From Gordoniibacillus chartarius (GTDB taxonomy: Bacteria; Bacillota; Bacilli; Paenibacillales; NBRC-103111), in NCBI RefSeq assembly GCF_042432825.1, contig NZ_JBHLWN010000027.1, positions 124,001 to 188,000 on the forward strand: a DNA stretch of 64,000 bases, given 5' to 3'. The notes beneath the pieces are model-generated. The model was given only the letters and a program-made list of their open reading frames with translations. It made no database searches and had not been told where the DNA came from. Position numbers and translations under genes: made by a program. This document shows positions 34,415 to 42,890 of this stretch, in pieces (the stretch's first letter is position 1; every line of letters starts with the position of its first letter).

Positions 34415-35659
34415 CTACTTCAACGTTACTTCCACTTGCTTATACTCGGCTGGGAATACGACTACGGACTTGCCGTCGACGATTTGGTTCATAACGGATC
34501 TGGCGTTTTTGTTCTGGCCTTTCTCATCGAACACGATACTGTCTTGCGGCAGGATATGATCTTTATAATCGGTTGTAGACAAAGCATCGCGAATTTTCGT
34601 CTTGTCCGTGGAGCCCGCGCGTTCAATGGCGTCGATCAGCACCTTGGTCGCTTCGTAGGAGTATGCGGCGTTTGGTCCCATGCCCTTGTTGTATTTGGCG
34701 GCATAGGCAGCGGTAACGGTCTTTGCCTTCTCGCTCTTTGGATTAATGGAATAGTTCACGTCTAGCAAATATTGGTTCAACCCGGTATCCTCTGTAATAA
34801 ACTTGGAATTGCTAATCGCGCCATTGGCTACACCGATCGTGACCTTAGGAGCGAAGCCGGCGTTCTTCATCGATTGGAACAGCAGCTTGCCGTCCCCCAA
34901 ATAAGTGATGGGAATGACCACGTCCGGATTCAAAGATTTCATCTTGTTCACATCGGCAGTCAAGTCGGCCGCAGAGGAGGGGTGAGGCATTTTGGCCAAA
35001 ATCTCCAGCCCGGCTTCGCTTGCGTGCTTCTGAATATAATCGGCGATACTGGATCCGAAGATGGAATCCTCGTGGGAAATTACCGCCGTCTTTAAGTTTC
35101 CTCCCGCCTTTGCGTTCAGATCCTTAAACTGGGAGATAAAATCTTGCGCCATCATAGATGCCGGAGGCTGCAGACGGAACGTGTACTTGAAGCCGCGCTC
35201 CGTAATGCTGTCCACTGAGCTGATTGTGACGACGAAAGGCACCTTTTGCTTCTCCGCTTCCTGCGTAGCCGTTAATGTGACGCCGCTGGAATAAGTCCCC
35301 AGAATACCGACCACGCCTTCGCGGACCATCCGTTGAACTTCGGAAACACCTTTCTCCGCCTTCATCTCGTTGTCGCCTGTAACCAAAGTTACCTTGGCAC
35401 CGCCTAGAGACTTAATGCCGCCGCCCGCATTCACTTCGTCTACAGCCATTTGTATGGCATCCTGCATTTGCTGCCCTTCCACCGCGGAAGACCCGCTAAT
35501 AGGGTGAATGGAGCCGATTTTTACTTCCGCCACTTTAGCTCCGGTGGAATCAGCGCCCGCAGCAGGGGAAGCACCCGAACCGGGATTGCTGCCGCAGCCG
35601 GCTAGCGCTGCTGCAAGGGTAACTACTGTTGCGATCACGGTAAACTTTTTAACTTTCAT
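34415..35659 (-). CDS. ABC transporter substrate-binding lipoprotein (branched-chain amino acid/amide type)
   Basis: A 414-residue lipoprotein: signal peptide with lipobox LAGC (Cys ~22), Ser/Gly/Ala-rich linker, then a two-lobed binding protein (KIGSIHPISGSSAVEGQQMQDAIQMAVDEVNAGGG; GILGTYSSGVTLTATQEAEKQKVPFV; DVVIPITYLGDGKLL). This is the Peripla_BP_6 group, which includes binders of branched-chain amino acids, urea, amides and aromatic acids. Here it should deliver the operon's catabolic substrate to LivHMGF. Confidence 0.93.
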   Translation of the reverse strand: MKVKKFTVIATVVTLAAALAGCGSNPGSGASPAAGADSTGAKVAEVKIGSIHPISGSSAVEGQQMQDAIQMAVDEVNAGGGIKSLGGAKVTLVTGDNEMKAEKGVSEVQRMVREGVVGILGTYSSGVTLTATQEAEKQKVPFVVTISSVDSITERGFKYTFRLQPPASMMAQDFISQFKDLNAKAGGNLKTAVISHEDSIFGSSIADYIQKHASEAGLEILAKMPHPSSAADLTADVNKMKSLNPDVVIPITYLGDGKLLFQSMKNAGFAPKVTIGVANGAISNSKFITEDTGLNQYLLDVNYSINPKSEKAKTVTAAYAAKYNKGMGPNAAYSYEATKVLIDAIERAGSTDKTKIRDALSTTDYKDHILPQDSIVFDEKGQNKNARSVMNQIVDGKSVVVFPAEYKQVEVTLK

Positions 35660-35695
35660 ACGGTTTCTCTCCTTTGCCCCTATCGGGCTCTTTAT

Positions 35696-37075
35696 TTATA
35701 GAGTACGGTGAATATATTTACCGCGACCGTTGGAGGCCACGGGTACCCCGTGATCGACAATGATTTCTCCTCGACTGAGTGTGTATACAGGCCAGCCTGC
35801 GGCTCGTTTGCCTTCATAAACGGAATAATCGCTGTCCGAATGCAGAAGCTCCGGAGTGATCGTCTTCCATTCCTGCAAATCGACAATAGCCAAGTCCGCA
35901 TCCGCATGAACCTCGATCCGCCCTTTGCCGGGTAAGTTAAACGAATCGGCAACCTGCCTGGAGGTGATGTCGGCAATCCGCTCAAGCGGAATGCCGCGCT
36001 TCAGGTAACCTTCGGTGAGCATGAGCGGAAGAAGCGCGCCTGCGCCTGCAAATCCGTATTGGGCATCCCAAACGCCCGGCCCGGATTTGTACTTGACATG
36101 CTTGGAATTCGGCACATGATCCGTTCCGATAGCGTTGATCCAACCGCCGGCAATCCCTTCCCACAATCGGTCCTGATCCCATTGCGTGTGTACGGGAGGC
36201 CCCACCTTGGCATGCAATGTCGGTTCCTCTTCCGTCAACGTTAAATAATGGGGACAGGTCTCCACCTTGACGCCTTTGCTTGTCAGCCATTGGATATTTT
36301 CCAACACATCCACGCTGGCCCCGGAGCTAAGATGTACCAAGAACACGTTGCCGCCCGCGATATGATTTAAATACACCGTGCTGAGCAGCGATTCCGCTTC
36401 GGCATACCCCGGGCTGGTCTTCGACCATGTGCGGAGGCTGTCTTCCACATCCTCCTTTTTCAGCTTGCTCGTCAAAGCGCGGTTTATATCCATGTTCTCG
36501 CAATGAATCGCAAGCAGCAGCTTCGGAGATATTTCCCTGAACTTAGTCAGCAGACGCATCAGGTCGTACGAAGAAAGATGGATTCCGTTGCCGATCTTGA
36601 ATTTGTCGTTTAACTGGCGCTCGTAATTGCGGAAAAACTTGAAGGAAGTTACGCCGAGCCTGTCAACATATTCCTCCAGCTCCTCAATATGCTGCTCGGT
36701 CAAGATTCCCAGGCTGTAGGCAAAGTCGATATAGCTGTTGCTCTCTCCGGCTTCTTTCCATTTCGGGAATAACGAATGATAGCTTTCGGGAGCCCGGTCA
36801 TAGTTGACTAGTGTCGTAATACCGCCGACCGCGTGCTCCTTGGTGCCCCGAAAATCATCCTCGACCGAATTGTATATCCCTAAGTGCTGATGGGCGTCGA
36901 TAACGCCGGGTAATATATGCAGTCCCTCCGCATCTAAAACCTTTGCCGCCTCCGGCAGCTGCTCCGGACTGTAGATTCCCGCGATCTTTCCGTCACGTAT
37001 TCCGATATTCGCCTTCCTAACCCCGTTTCCCGGAAAAACCACGTCACCGTTCTTTATCAACAGATCCAGCACCAT
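35696..37075 (-). CDS. Dihydropyrimidinase/hydantoinase-family cyclic amidohydrolase (copy 2)
   Basis: A 459-residue amidohydrolase, clearly diverged from copy 1. Metal ligands present: DAHQH, Lys in VTSFKFFRNYE, His in AIHCENMDI, His in FLVHLSSGAS, Asp in AIGTDHVPN. The substrate-loop positions differ from copy 1 (FFRNYERQ versus LYLGYKGLE), so the substrate probably differs too. Start ATG 37075 has GGGGTGG upstream. It follows the second isochorismatase-like gene by 10 bases. Confidence 0.88.
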   Translation of the reverse strand: MVLDLLIKNGDVVFPGNGVRKANIGIRDGKIAGIYSPEQLPEAAKVLDAEGLHILPGVIDAHQHLGIYNSVEDDFRGTKEHAVGGITTLVNYDRAPESYHSLFPKWKEAGESNSYIDFAYSLGILTEQHIEELEEYVDRLGVTSFKFFRNYERQLNDKFKIGNGIHLSSYDLMRLLTKFREISPKLLLAIHCENMDINRALTSKLKKEDVEDSLRTWSKTSPGYAEAESLLSTVYLNHIAGGNVFLVHLSSGASVDVLENIQWLTSKGVKVETCPHYLTLTEEEPTLHAKVGPPVHTQWDQDRLWEGIAGGWINAIGTDHVPNSKHVKYKSGPGVWDAQYGFAGAGALLPLMLTEGYLKRGIPLERIADITSRQVADSFNLPGKGRIEVHADADLAIVDLQEWKTITPELLHSDSDYSVYEGKRAAGWPVYTLSRGEIIVDHGVPVASNGRGKYIHRTL

Positions 37076-37085
37076 ACCGCCACCC

Positions 37086-37772
37086 CTAACGTTGTAAAGT
37101 ATTGAAGTAATCGATTACTTCATCCGTATCCGGAACGTCGCAATATTTCATCCAAAGGTCAAGCAAACCGGCCTGATGGGACAGCTCAATACGGTCATAT
37201 ACCGCATCCGCCACCACACCGACATTGTAATTGTGGGTAACGGCATCCACCGCACTGGCACGAACGCAGCCGCTTGTCGAACCTCCAACAAAAATCAGTG
37301 TGTCCACACCCATCTTGATCAGGTAACTGATGAACGGAGTTCCGAAGAAAATGCTCGCATAGCTCTTATCCACGACCAAGTCATTCTCTCCCGGCTCCAG
37401 CTCCTTGACGATCTGTGTTTCAGGCCGGCCGTCAATATACTTGGAATTGTCCCGTTTCGCCTTCGTCGCGAAGGAATCGAACTTGATCGATTTCTTTTGG
37501 ACATTGCGGGTAAAAATGACCGGTATACCGTTTTCGTCGGCAGCATGTTTCAGCTTCCCGACTTGTTTGATAGCCGCATATGCCTTCTCTCCGCCTCCGC
37601 TTGGCCAGCGGTCCAGCTGCTCCTCGATAGGAACGTTATCTCCGACGTAGTTATATTGGATATCGATAATGACTAACGCCGGCTTCTTGCCGAAACCCCG
37701 GCGCTGTCCGTAGCCGCCTTTTTCAATGACCAGCCTGTCGACCGGACTTAAAGCCTGCTCCCAAATATGCAT
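37086..37772 (-). CDS. Isochorismatase-family (N-carbamoyl/amide) hydrolase (copy 2)
   Basis: A 228-residue hydrolase with catalytic Asp in VIIDIQYNYVGD, Lys in VVDKSYASIFFG and Cys in VGGSTSGCVRASAVDAV. ATG 37772 follows GGAG by 6 bases; GTG 37793 is an in-frame alternative. N-terminal VIEKGGYGQRRGFGKKPAL parallels copy 1 (VIEKGGFGKPRGLGSRPAL), showing common origin. It is the first enzyme gene after the IclR gene, separated by about 45 bases. Confidence 0.88.
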   Translation of the reverse strand: MHIWEQALSPVDRLVIEKGGYGQRRGFGKKPALVIIDIQYNYVGDNVPIEEQLDRWPSGGGEKAYAAIKQVGKLKHAADENGIPVIFTRNVQKKSIKFDSFATKAKRDNSKYIDGRPETQIVKELEPGENDLVVDKSYASIFFGTPFISYLIKMGVDTLIFVGGSTSGCVRASAVDAVTHNYNVGVVADAVYDRIELSHQAGLLDLWMKYCDVPDTDEVIDYFNTLQR

Positions 37773-37818
37773 ACTGCTCTCCGCTCCTTCCACTTGTTAG
37801 AACCTCTTGAATGCATAC

Positions 37819-38595
37819 TTATGTATAGTAATCCTTGAAGCGCCGGTGATTATAACCCAATCTCAAGGAGATCTTCTTTGCCGTTTCGCAAAGCTCCCGG
37901 GTTAGAATGTCCGTCTTGGAGCTGAGTCGTTCTATCGGCCCCGATAAGGACACACCGGCAACCAACTGCCCGGTTGAGTCGAAGATGGGAGCTGAAATCG
38001 CCAGCGCCCCTTCAATCCGATTACCGGAGCTGATGCAGTATCCGTGTAAACGAATCTTCTCCAATTCCTTCATTAATTCCGTTTTCTTCTCTACATCGAA
38101 ATTTTCCCGGCCTATCAGGTATTCCGCTTCTACTTTCGGCAAGAATGCAAGAAGCGTCTTGCCCGCCGCCCCAAAGCACAAGGAATTGCGTTCGCCTACC
38201 TTAATAAAGTTCCGGATATGATGGGGGCTCTCGATCTTCTCGATACAGACCCGTTCCCCGCGATCTACGATATTCAGATTCACCGTCTCAGAAGTAGTTT
38301 GATTCAACGACTTCATCAGCGGATAAGCCAGCCGGCGCAAATCCATTCCTGTGGAATACACATTGCCCAGATCAAAGAGCCTGAAGCCCAGCCGGTATTT
38401 CTGCGTGTGCATATCCTGCTCGATATAATTTTTACTTTTTAACGTGTTGAGAAGCCGGGAAATCGTGCTCTTCGGCAAATGGATTTCGTTGGCTAAATCA
38501 GCGATGGACTGCTCCTGCTTTTCAACCGTAAAGCAACTTAATATATCCAGAGCCCTCTCCACGGATTGGACGAGATCGCTATCTTTCTGCTTCAA
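37819..38595 (-). CDS. IclR-family transcriptional regulator
   Basis: A 258-residue regulator: winged HTH (LVQSVERALDILSCFTVEKQ, SIADLANEIHLPKSTISRLLNTL, KYRLGFRLFDLG) and an IclR effector-binding domain (ETVNLNIVDRGERVCIEKIES, GAAGKTLLAFLP, ALAISAPIFDSTGQLVAGVSLSGP). TTG 38595 follows AGGAGG by 8 bases and matches the family start; the frame extends to 38649. It heads the operon and probably controls both it and the divergent CocE-type gene through three palindromes. Confidence 0.92.
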   Translation of the reverse strand: MKQKDSDLVQSVERALDILSCFTVEKQEQSIADLANEIHLPKSTISRLLNTLKSKNYIEQDMHTQKYRLGFRLFDLGNVYSTGMDLRRLAYPLMKSLNQTTSETVNLNIVDRGERVCIEKIESPHHIRNFIKVGERNSLCFGAAGKTLLAFLPKVEAEYLIGRENFDVEKKTELMKELEKIRLHGYCISSGNRIEGALAISAPIFDSTGQLVAGVSLSGPIERLSSKTDILTRELCETAKKISLRLGYNHRRFKDYYT

Positions 38596-38633
38596 GAACA
38601 ACACCTCCTTTATGGCAAACCATTCTACGATAC

Positions 38634-38645
38634 GGAACGAATTCC
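38634..38645. promoter_or_regulatory. IclR-type operator, site 1
   Basis: GGAACGAATTCC core with 4-base outer flanks ACGG/CCAC partly symmetric, in the leader of the IclR operon about 40 bases before its start codon. Confidence 0.55.
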
Positions 38646-38704
38646 ACATTTTGGTGAGGCATTTACAACCCCCACACCTTCAATGTAATGTTTCATTCCA
38701 TATC

Positions 38705-38720
38705 GCGGAACGATTTCCGC
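38705..38720. promoter_or_regulatory. IclR-type operator, site 2
   Basis: GCGGAA-CGAT-TTCCGC, a perfect 6-4-6 inverted repeat just downstream of the -10 of the IclR operon promoter, where a bound repressor would cover the transcription start. Confidence 0.7.
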
Positions 38721-38733
38721 TTGAATTTTTCCC

Positions 38734-38762
38734 ATTCTAGCACCGCACCCTCCCCCTGTCAA
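38734..38762 (-). promoter_or_regulatory. Promoter of the IclR/hydantoinase operon
   Basis: On the minus strand TTGACA (38757-38762), exactly 17 bases, TAGAAT (38734-38739). This is a near-consensus sigma-A promoter. Confidence 0.8.
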
Positions 38763-38886
38763 CTGAAAGTATGCAGTTTCTCATGGTTAATGTTAGATTA
38801 TATAACACAAGTTATCGCACTTTTTAATATCCATCCCCTTTTAAACATTCGATATCTAGCCATCGGGGATAAAAACAACTTTTTGA

Positions 38887-38915
38887 TTGACGGTTGGTGT
38901 TACCTTTGCTATCAT
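38887..38915 (+). promoter_or_regulatory. Promoter of the CocE/NonD hydrolase gene
   Basis: TTGACG (38887-38892), 17-base spacer, TATCAT (38910-38915). The transcript would carry a leader of about 170 bases that contains IclR-type site 3. Confidence 0.7.
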
Positions 38916-38965
38916 TTCGAAAATCTCTTGAAAAACCATTCCATAAGGTGGAATTTTACCGCTAT

Positions 38966-38983
38966 TGCGGAACGAATTCCGCA
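38966..38983. promoter_or_regulatory. IclR-type operator, site 3
   Basis: TGCGGAA-CGAA-TTCCGCA, a perfect 7-4-7 inverted repeat and the best of the three sites. It sits about 50 bases downstream of the plus-strand promoter, in position for a roadblock repressor. Half-sites GTGGAATTTT and TATGGAATG flank it. Confidence 0.7.
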
Positions 38984-39094
38984 TTATGGAATGATGAGGG
39001 GTGAAAAAGGAGGGTAGCGGCCCGCAGTTTCTCAATAGTTCTTAATGTACTAGACAGTCTTATTGCAGAAGATCAGAGAGAGGGAGTGGCTGGA

Positions 39095-41185
39095 ATGTAC
39101 AGGAAACCATGGAATAGGTTTATGCTCAGCTGGTTTGTGTCAATTATGATTTTGTTGTGTGCCGCTCCATCATATGCTGCCGAAGCCGAACAGAAATCGG
39201 AAATCGTCATTGAGGATGTCTCCGTTACGATGAGTGACGGCATCCGCCTTTCCGCCAGGGTATATCGTCCGAATGACGAAGGGAAGTACCCCGTCCTGTT
39301 AAGCAGAACGCCTTACGGGAGCGGAGCTTTCCTTCAGGAGCAGGGAAAAGGCCAGTACAGCGCACAAGGTCAACAGTTTGCACGGGACGGATACGTAGTG
39401 GTCGTGCAGGATGTAAGAGGCGTAAACGGCTCGGAAGGCGAGTATTTGGTATATGAAAACGATGCGCAGGATGGCTACGATACGGTCGTGTGGGCCGGAA
39501 AGCAGCCTTGGAGCAGCGGGAAAGTAGGGACCTTCGGACATTCAGCGATGGGCTTCACTCAGATGCTGTTGGCCCCCCTCCAGCCGCCGGGCTTAACCGC
39601 CATGTATGTAGGGGTTGCCCCTTCCAATTATTTTGAACAAAGTCTGTTTCAGAACGGAGCGTTTCGCTATGAATTTCAAGTGTGGATCGCTTCCGTCAAC
39701 GTCAGTAATGCCAAAAAGATGCTGGATAATGGGGAAATCGCCAAGGAAACTTATGATGAAGTCGTGAAAGTATCGAAAGAATTCGCGAAATATCAAACCT
39801 TTTTACCTTTAGCAAAGTTTCCCCACCTGGATTTACTCCCTTATTACAATAAGATTATCGAGCACCCCTTGGACGATGGGGCATGGGATTTCGCCAACAT
39901 TGAAAAGCAATATGCCGACATCAATGTACCTGCTTATTATTTTGGAGGCTGGTATGACATCTATGCGGACGGTCCGATTACTAACTTCTTAGGCGTACAA
40001 AATAATGGAGGACCTCAAGCAAAAGGCAACCAAAAGCTGCTGATGGGGCCTTGGACGCATGGCACGATCGGCGACAGCCCATTATTCCCTGACGATCAGG
40101 TAGATATTTTCGGCAGTGAAATGAAGCGCTGGTTCGATTATTGGATGAAAGGGATCGATACCGGTATTATGGCGGAAGATCCTGTCCGTTACTATGTCAT
40201 GGGTAAGAACGGATGGACGACATCAAAAACCTGGCCGGCAGCTGCGACAGATTCCGCTTTCTATCTGGACGGTGGCATCAGCGGCAGCGCTCAATCTTTA
40301 CATGACGGGACCCTGCACACGATGCTGACTGCGGAGGGGACGGATGAATTCTCGTATGATCCGGCGAAACCGACGATGACGATTGGCGGTCAAAATTTCA
40401 CTTCTATCGCCGGACCTTCGGATGAACGTTCCAACGAATCGGGAGCCTTAACGTACACGACGGAACCGTTAAAAGACAACATGGAGATGACCGGACCGGT
40501 AAAAGCCGAATTGTACGTTTCGTCCGACGTTAAAGATACTGACTTTGTAATTAAAATAACGGATGTAGCGCCGGATGGAACCTCCACACTCATCATGGAT
40601 CGCGTACAGCGCGCCAGATATCGCGAAGGACAGAACAAAGAAGTGTTTATGGAGAAAGGTCAGGTTTACCGACTCGATATCGACATGGGAAATATGAGCC
40701 ACATGTTCCAAGCAGGGCATCGGATCCGTGTGGCCATAACCGGGAGCAACTTCCCGAAATACGATCGAAATCCAAACACAGGTAACGCTTTCGGCGTAGA
40801 TGATGAAGAGGATTTTCAAGTAGCTCATAATGTTGTTTATCATACGGCGGAATATCCGTCGCATGTCGTTCTCCCGTTAACTTCGAATGTTGGCACGGCA
40901 CCGACTGATCCTGTTCTGGATACTAAGCTATCACAGCTTGGGAACAACTTGATCGCTATTCGGAAAGCTGCCGAAGCGGCGGGTTATCGAGTAACCTGGG
41001 CGGAGAATACGGCACAGGTGAAATTGACCAAGGGGGAACAACAAGCAGTGATTACGATCGGTTCAACAGAAGTATTATTCAATGGAGCCGCAATACCAAT
41101 AGTTGAACCGGCTCAGATCATTGACAACAAAACTTATGTGCCTATGGATTTCGTTGAGAAAAAATTATTGCCCTCTCTCCAGTGA
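39095..41185 (+). CDS. Secreted CocE/NonD-family hydrolase with C-terminal stalk domain
   Basis: A 696-residue protein. Signal peptide ~1-32 ends SYAAEAE. The X-Pro dipeptidyl-peptidase/cocaine-esterase catalytic domain has the Ser in VGTFGHSAMGFTQ, Asp in FGGWYDIYADGP and His in GPWTHGTIGD. The elbow GHSAMG departs from the usual GxSxG. A jelly-roll X-Pro C-terminal domain follows (~410-610), then a copper-amine-oxidase-N-like module (~625-696, GYRVTWAENTAQVKL, YVPMDFVEKKL), common on Paenibacillus surface proteins. ATG 39095 follows GGGAG by 8 bases. The enzyme would hydrolyse an ester or amide outside the cell. It is divergent from the IclR operon and shares its operators. Confidence 0.88.
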   Translation: MYRKPWNRFMLSWFVSIMILLCAAPSYAAEAEQKSEIVIEDVSVTMSDGIRLSARVYRPNDEGKYPVLLSRTPYGSGAFLQEQGKGQYSAQGQQFARDGYVVVVQDVRGVNGSEGEYLVYENDAQDGYDTVVWAGKQPWSSGKVGTFGHSAMGFTQMLLAPLQPPGLTAMYVGVAPSNYFEQSLFQNGAFRYEFQVWIASVNVSNAKKMLDNGEIAKETYDEVVKVSKEFAKYQTFLPLAKFPHLDLLPYYNKIIEHPLDDGAWDFANIEKQYADINVPAYYFGGWYDIYADGPITNFLGVQNNGGPQAKGNQKLLMGPWTHGTIGDSPLFPDDQVDIFGSEMKRWFDYWMKGIDTGIMAEDPVRYYVMGKNGWTTSKTWPAAATDSAFYLDGGISGSAQSLHDGTLHTMLTAEGTDEFSYDPAKPTMTIGGQNFTSIAGPSDERSNESGALTYTTEPLKDNMEMTGPVKAELYVSSDVKDTDFVIKITDVAPDGTSTLIMDRVQRARYREGQNKEVFMEKGQVYRLDIDMGNMSHMFQAGHRIRVAITGSNFPKYDRNPNTGNAFGVDDEEDFQVAHNVVYHTAEYPSHVVLPLTSNVGTAPTDPVLDTKLSQLGNNLIAIRKAAEAAGYRVTWAENTAQVKLTKGEQQAVITIGSTEVLFNGAAIPIVEPAQIIDNKTYVPMDFVEKKLLPSLQ

Positions 41186-41229
41186 GTCCACACAAAACGG
41201 CAATATGAGGCAATAACAATACATGGAAG

Positions 41230-41270
41230 GCCTGTTCGCCTGCTCCACGGGGGCGGATAGGTTTTTTTTA
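41230..41270 (+). terminator. Terminator of CocE-type gene
   Basis: The CCTGTTCGCC arm pairs imperfectly with GGGCGGATAGG around a 10-base loop and is followed directly by TTTTTTTT on the plus strand. Confidence 0.75.
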
Positions 41271-41379
41271 TCTTTAACGTGGCAATAAATATCCCCCCTT
41301 GTATTCGGCTCTCCTCTCGTTGTGTTGGTTCACCAATTTGACAACAGCACCCACACGTAATAAAATGTTTTTACGTAAC

Positions 41380-41391
41380 ATACAATTGTAT
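41380..41391. promoter_or_regulatory. Palindrome upstream of ArsR-clpP operon
   Basis: ATACAATTGTAT, perfect 12-bp palindrome, 25 bases before the ArsR-type start. A second inverted pair ACGTAA...TTACGT lies just upstream. Probably an autoregulatory operator overlapping the promoter. Confidence 0.45.
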
Positions 41392-41416
41392 CGTCGGTAA
41401 GAAAGCAGGTGCTCTC

Positions 41417-42013
41417 GTGATCCCGGAGATTGAAGAATCGTATCGCATCGAAGCCCCGGAGCAAGCGCTGGCGATGCTGAATCCGCTTCGCGGCGAAATT
41501 TTGTCGCGGCTCGTGGAACCGGCTTCCGCTGCGGAAGTGGCGCGAATGATCGGGGAAACGCCGCAGCGCGTAAATTACCATCTCAAAACATTAGAAAAAG
41601 TCGGACTCGTGCGCCGCGCCGGCACACGGCAGGTGCGCAATTTGGTGGAGGTGCTGTATCGGGCGATCGCCAAGACGTTCGTTCTGTCGGAGTCACTGGG
41701 CATGAAGCCGGAAACCGCGCGCAAGCTGCAGGATCAAGGGGCGTTGGCCCATCTGATCCAAACGGCGGATCGCGTCAGGCAGGATGCTTTGCTCCTTATG
41801 GAGCGCTCGGATGCAGCCCAGCCGGTGCCCAGCGCAACGCTACAGTTGATGGTTCCTTTGGGCGATGAACGAGAACGCGAGCGGTTTTTGGCGGAGTACG
41901 TTGCCGCAGTGCAAGCGCTGGTTCAGAAGTACACAGACTCCGCAGCAGCAGATCGCGGCGAGTCGAAGGTACCGTATCAAATGGTTGTAGCGGTTTACCC
42001 GACGCCAGAATAA
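41417..42013 (+). CDS. ArsR-type (HTH_20) transcriptional regulator
   Basis: A 198-residue protein. Winged helix at ~15-75: ALAMLNPLRGEILSRLVEPA, SAAEVARMIGETPQRVNYHL, LEKVGLVRRAGTRQVRNLVEV. The C-terminal ~120 residues are helical and acidic (RERERFLAEYVAAVQALVQKY) and could bind an effector. No metal-binding Cys cluster is visible, so it is not a typical metal sensor. The start is GTG 41417. It is first in an operon with a small charged protein and ClpP, which it may autoregulate. Confidence 0.8.
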   Translation: MIPEIEESYRIEAPEQALAMLNPLRGEILSRLVEPASAAEVARMIGETPQRVNYHLKTLEKVGLVRRAGTRQVRNLVEVLYRAIAKTFVLSESLGMKPETARKLQDQGALAHLIQTADRVRQDALLLMERSDAAQPVPSATLQLMVPLGDERERERFLAEYVAAVQALVQKYTDSAAADRGESKVPYQMVVAVYPTPE

Positions 42014-42023
42014 GGAGGATGAT

Positions 42024-42278
42024 TTGAGAATGAGCGAGACAAAGCAAGATGACCAAAAGGTAGTAGAACTGGAGCGTTACCGTCAGGAGCGCACGGAGCA
42101 AGAGCGAAGCGTCGGCGAAACGGAGCATGTTTGGGAACGGACCTCGCAGCCGCTGCTTCCCGGTTCTGAGCTCAACGGGGAGCATAGCGTTCGCATCGTG
42201 AAAGTGTCGTCCGGGTTCGGCAGACTGCAAATACCTGGCCTGGCGCGGAAAGAAACATCCCGATGTATGGCTGCATAA
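42024..42278 (+). CDS. Small charged hypothetical protein
   Basis: About 84 residues, very rich in Glu, Arg and Gln in the first half (DQKVVELERYRQERTEQERS), then a Gly/Leu segment with VRIVKVSSGFGRLQIPGL. AAGGAGG lies 5 bases before TTG 42024 and 11 before ATG 42030; either may be the start. It lies between the ArsR-type and clpP genes in one operon. No family recognised. Its position suggests an adaptor or substrate of this ClpP, which is speculation. Confidence 0.55.
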   Translation: MRMSETKQDDQKVVELERYRQERTEQERSVGETEHVWERTSQPLLPGSELNGEHSVRIVKVSSGFGRLQIPGLARKETSRCMAA

Positions 42279-42305
42279 CACGATGAATTCAAGGAGGTTA
42301 AGCAG

Positions 42306-42890
42306 ATGAGTTACATTCCTATGGTTGTAGAGCAGTCCGGACGCGGCGAGCGTTCGTACGATATCTATTCCCGGCTGCTGAAGGATCGGATCATTTTCTT
42401 AGGTACCGAGGTCAACGATCACTCGGCCAATGCGATCGTAGCCCAGCTGCTATTCCTCGCGGCGGACGACCCGGATAAGGACATCTCGTTATACATCAAT
42501 TCGCCGGGCGGTTCGACCGTAGCGGGACTTGCCATTGTTGATACGATGAACTTTATCAAGCCTGACGTATCTACGATCTGCGTTGGGATGGCGGCCTCGA
42601 TGGGCGCGGTCATTCTTACCTCCGGGGCACCGGGCAAGCGCTACGCGCTGCCGAACTCCGAGGTTATGATTCATCAGCCGTGGGGCGGCGCGCAAGGTCA
42701 AGCGTCGGATATAAAAATCCGGGCGGATTGGATACTGCGAACGCAGAAGCAGCTGTACGATATTATTGCAAAAACGACGGGGCAGCCTTATGAGAAAGTG
42801 GAGAAAGATTCCGATCGGGACAACTATATGACTGCCGACGAGGCCCGGGCATACGGCCTCATCGACAAAGTGATCAAGGCAGGCGAATAA
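42306..42890 (+). CDS. clpP: ClpP protease proteolytic subunit (paralogue)
   Basis: A 194-residue serine peptidase with the full ClpP layout: N-terminal axial loop, GTEVND, SLYINSPGGSTVAG, catalytic Ser in GMAASMGAVILTSG, His in SEVMIHQPWGG, Asp in KDSDRDNYM. AAGGAGG is upstream. Several residues differ from the usual housekeeping ClpP (VVEQSGRGERSYDIYSRLLKDR is conserved), and the ArsR-type context suggests an inducible second copy. It is convergent with the M24 gene, the two coding ends overlapping by 17 bases. Confidence 0.93.
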   Translation: MSYIPMVVEQSGRGERSYDIYSRLLKDRIIFLGTEVNDHSANAIVAQLLFLAADDPDKDISLYINSPGGSTVAGLAIVDTMNFIKPDVSTICVGMAASMGAVILTSGAPGKRYALPNSEVMIHQPWGGAQGQASDIKIRADWILRTQKQLYDIIAKTTGQPYEKVEKDSDRDNYMTADEARAYGLIDKVIKAGE

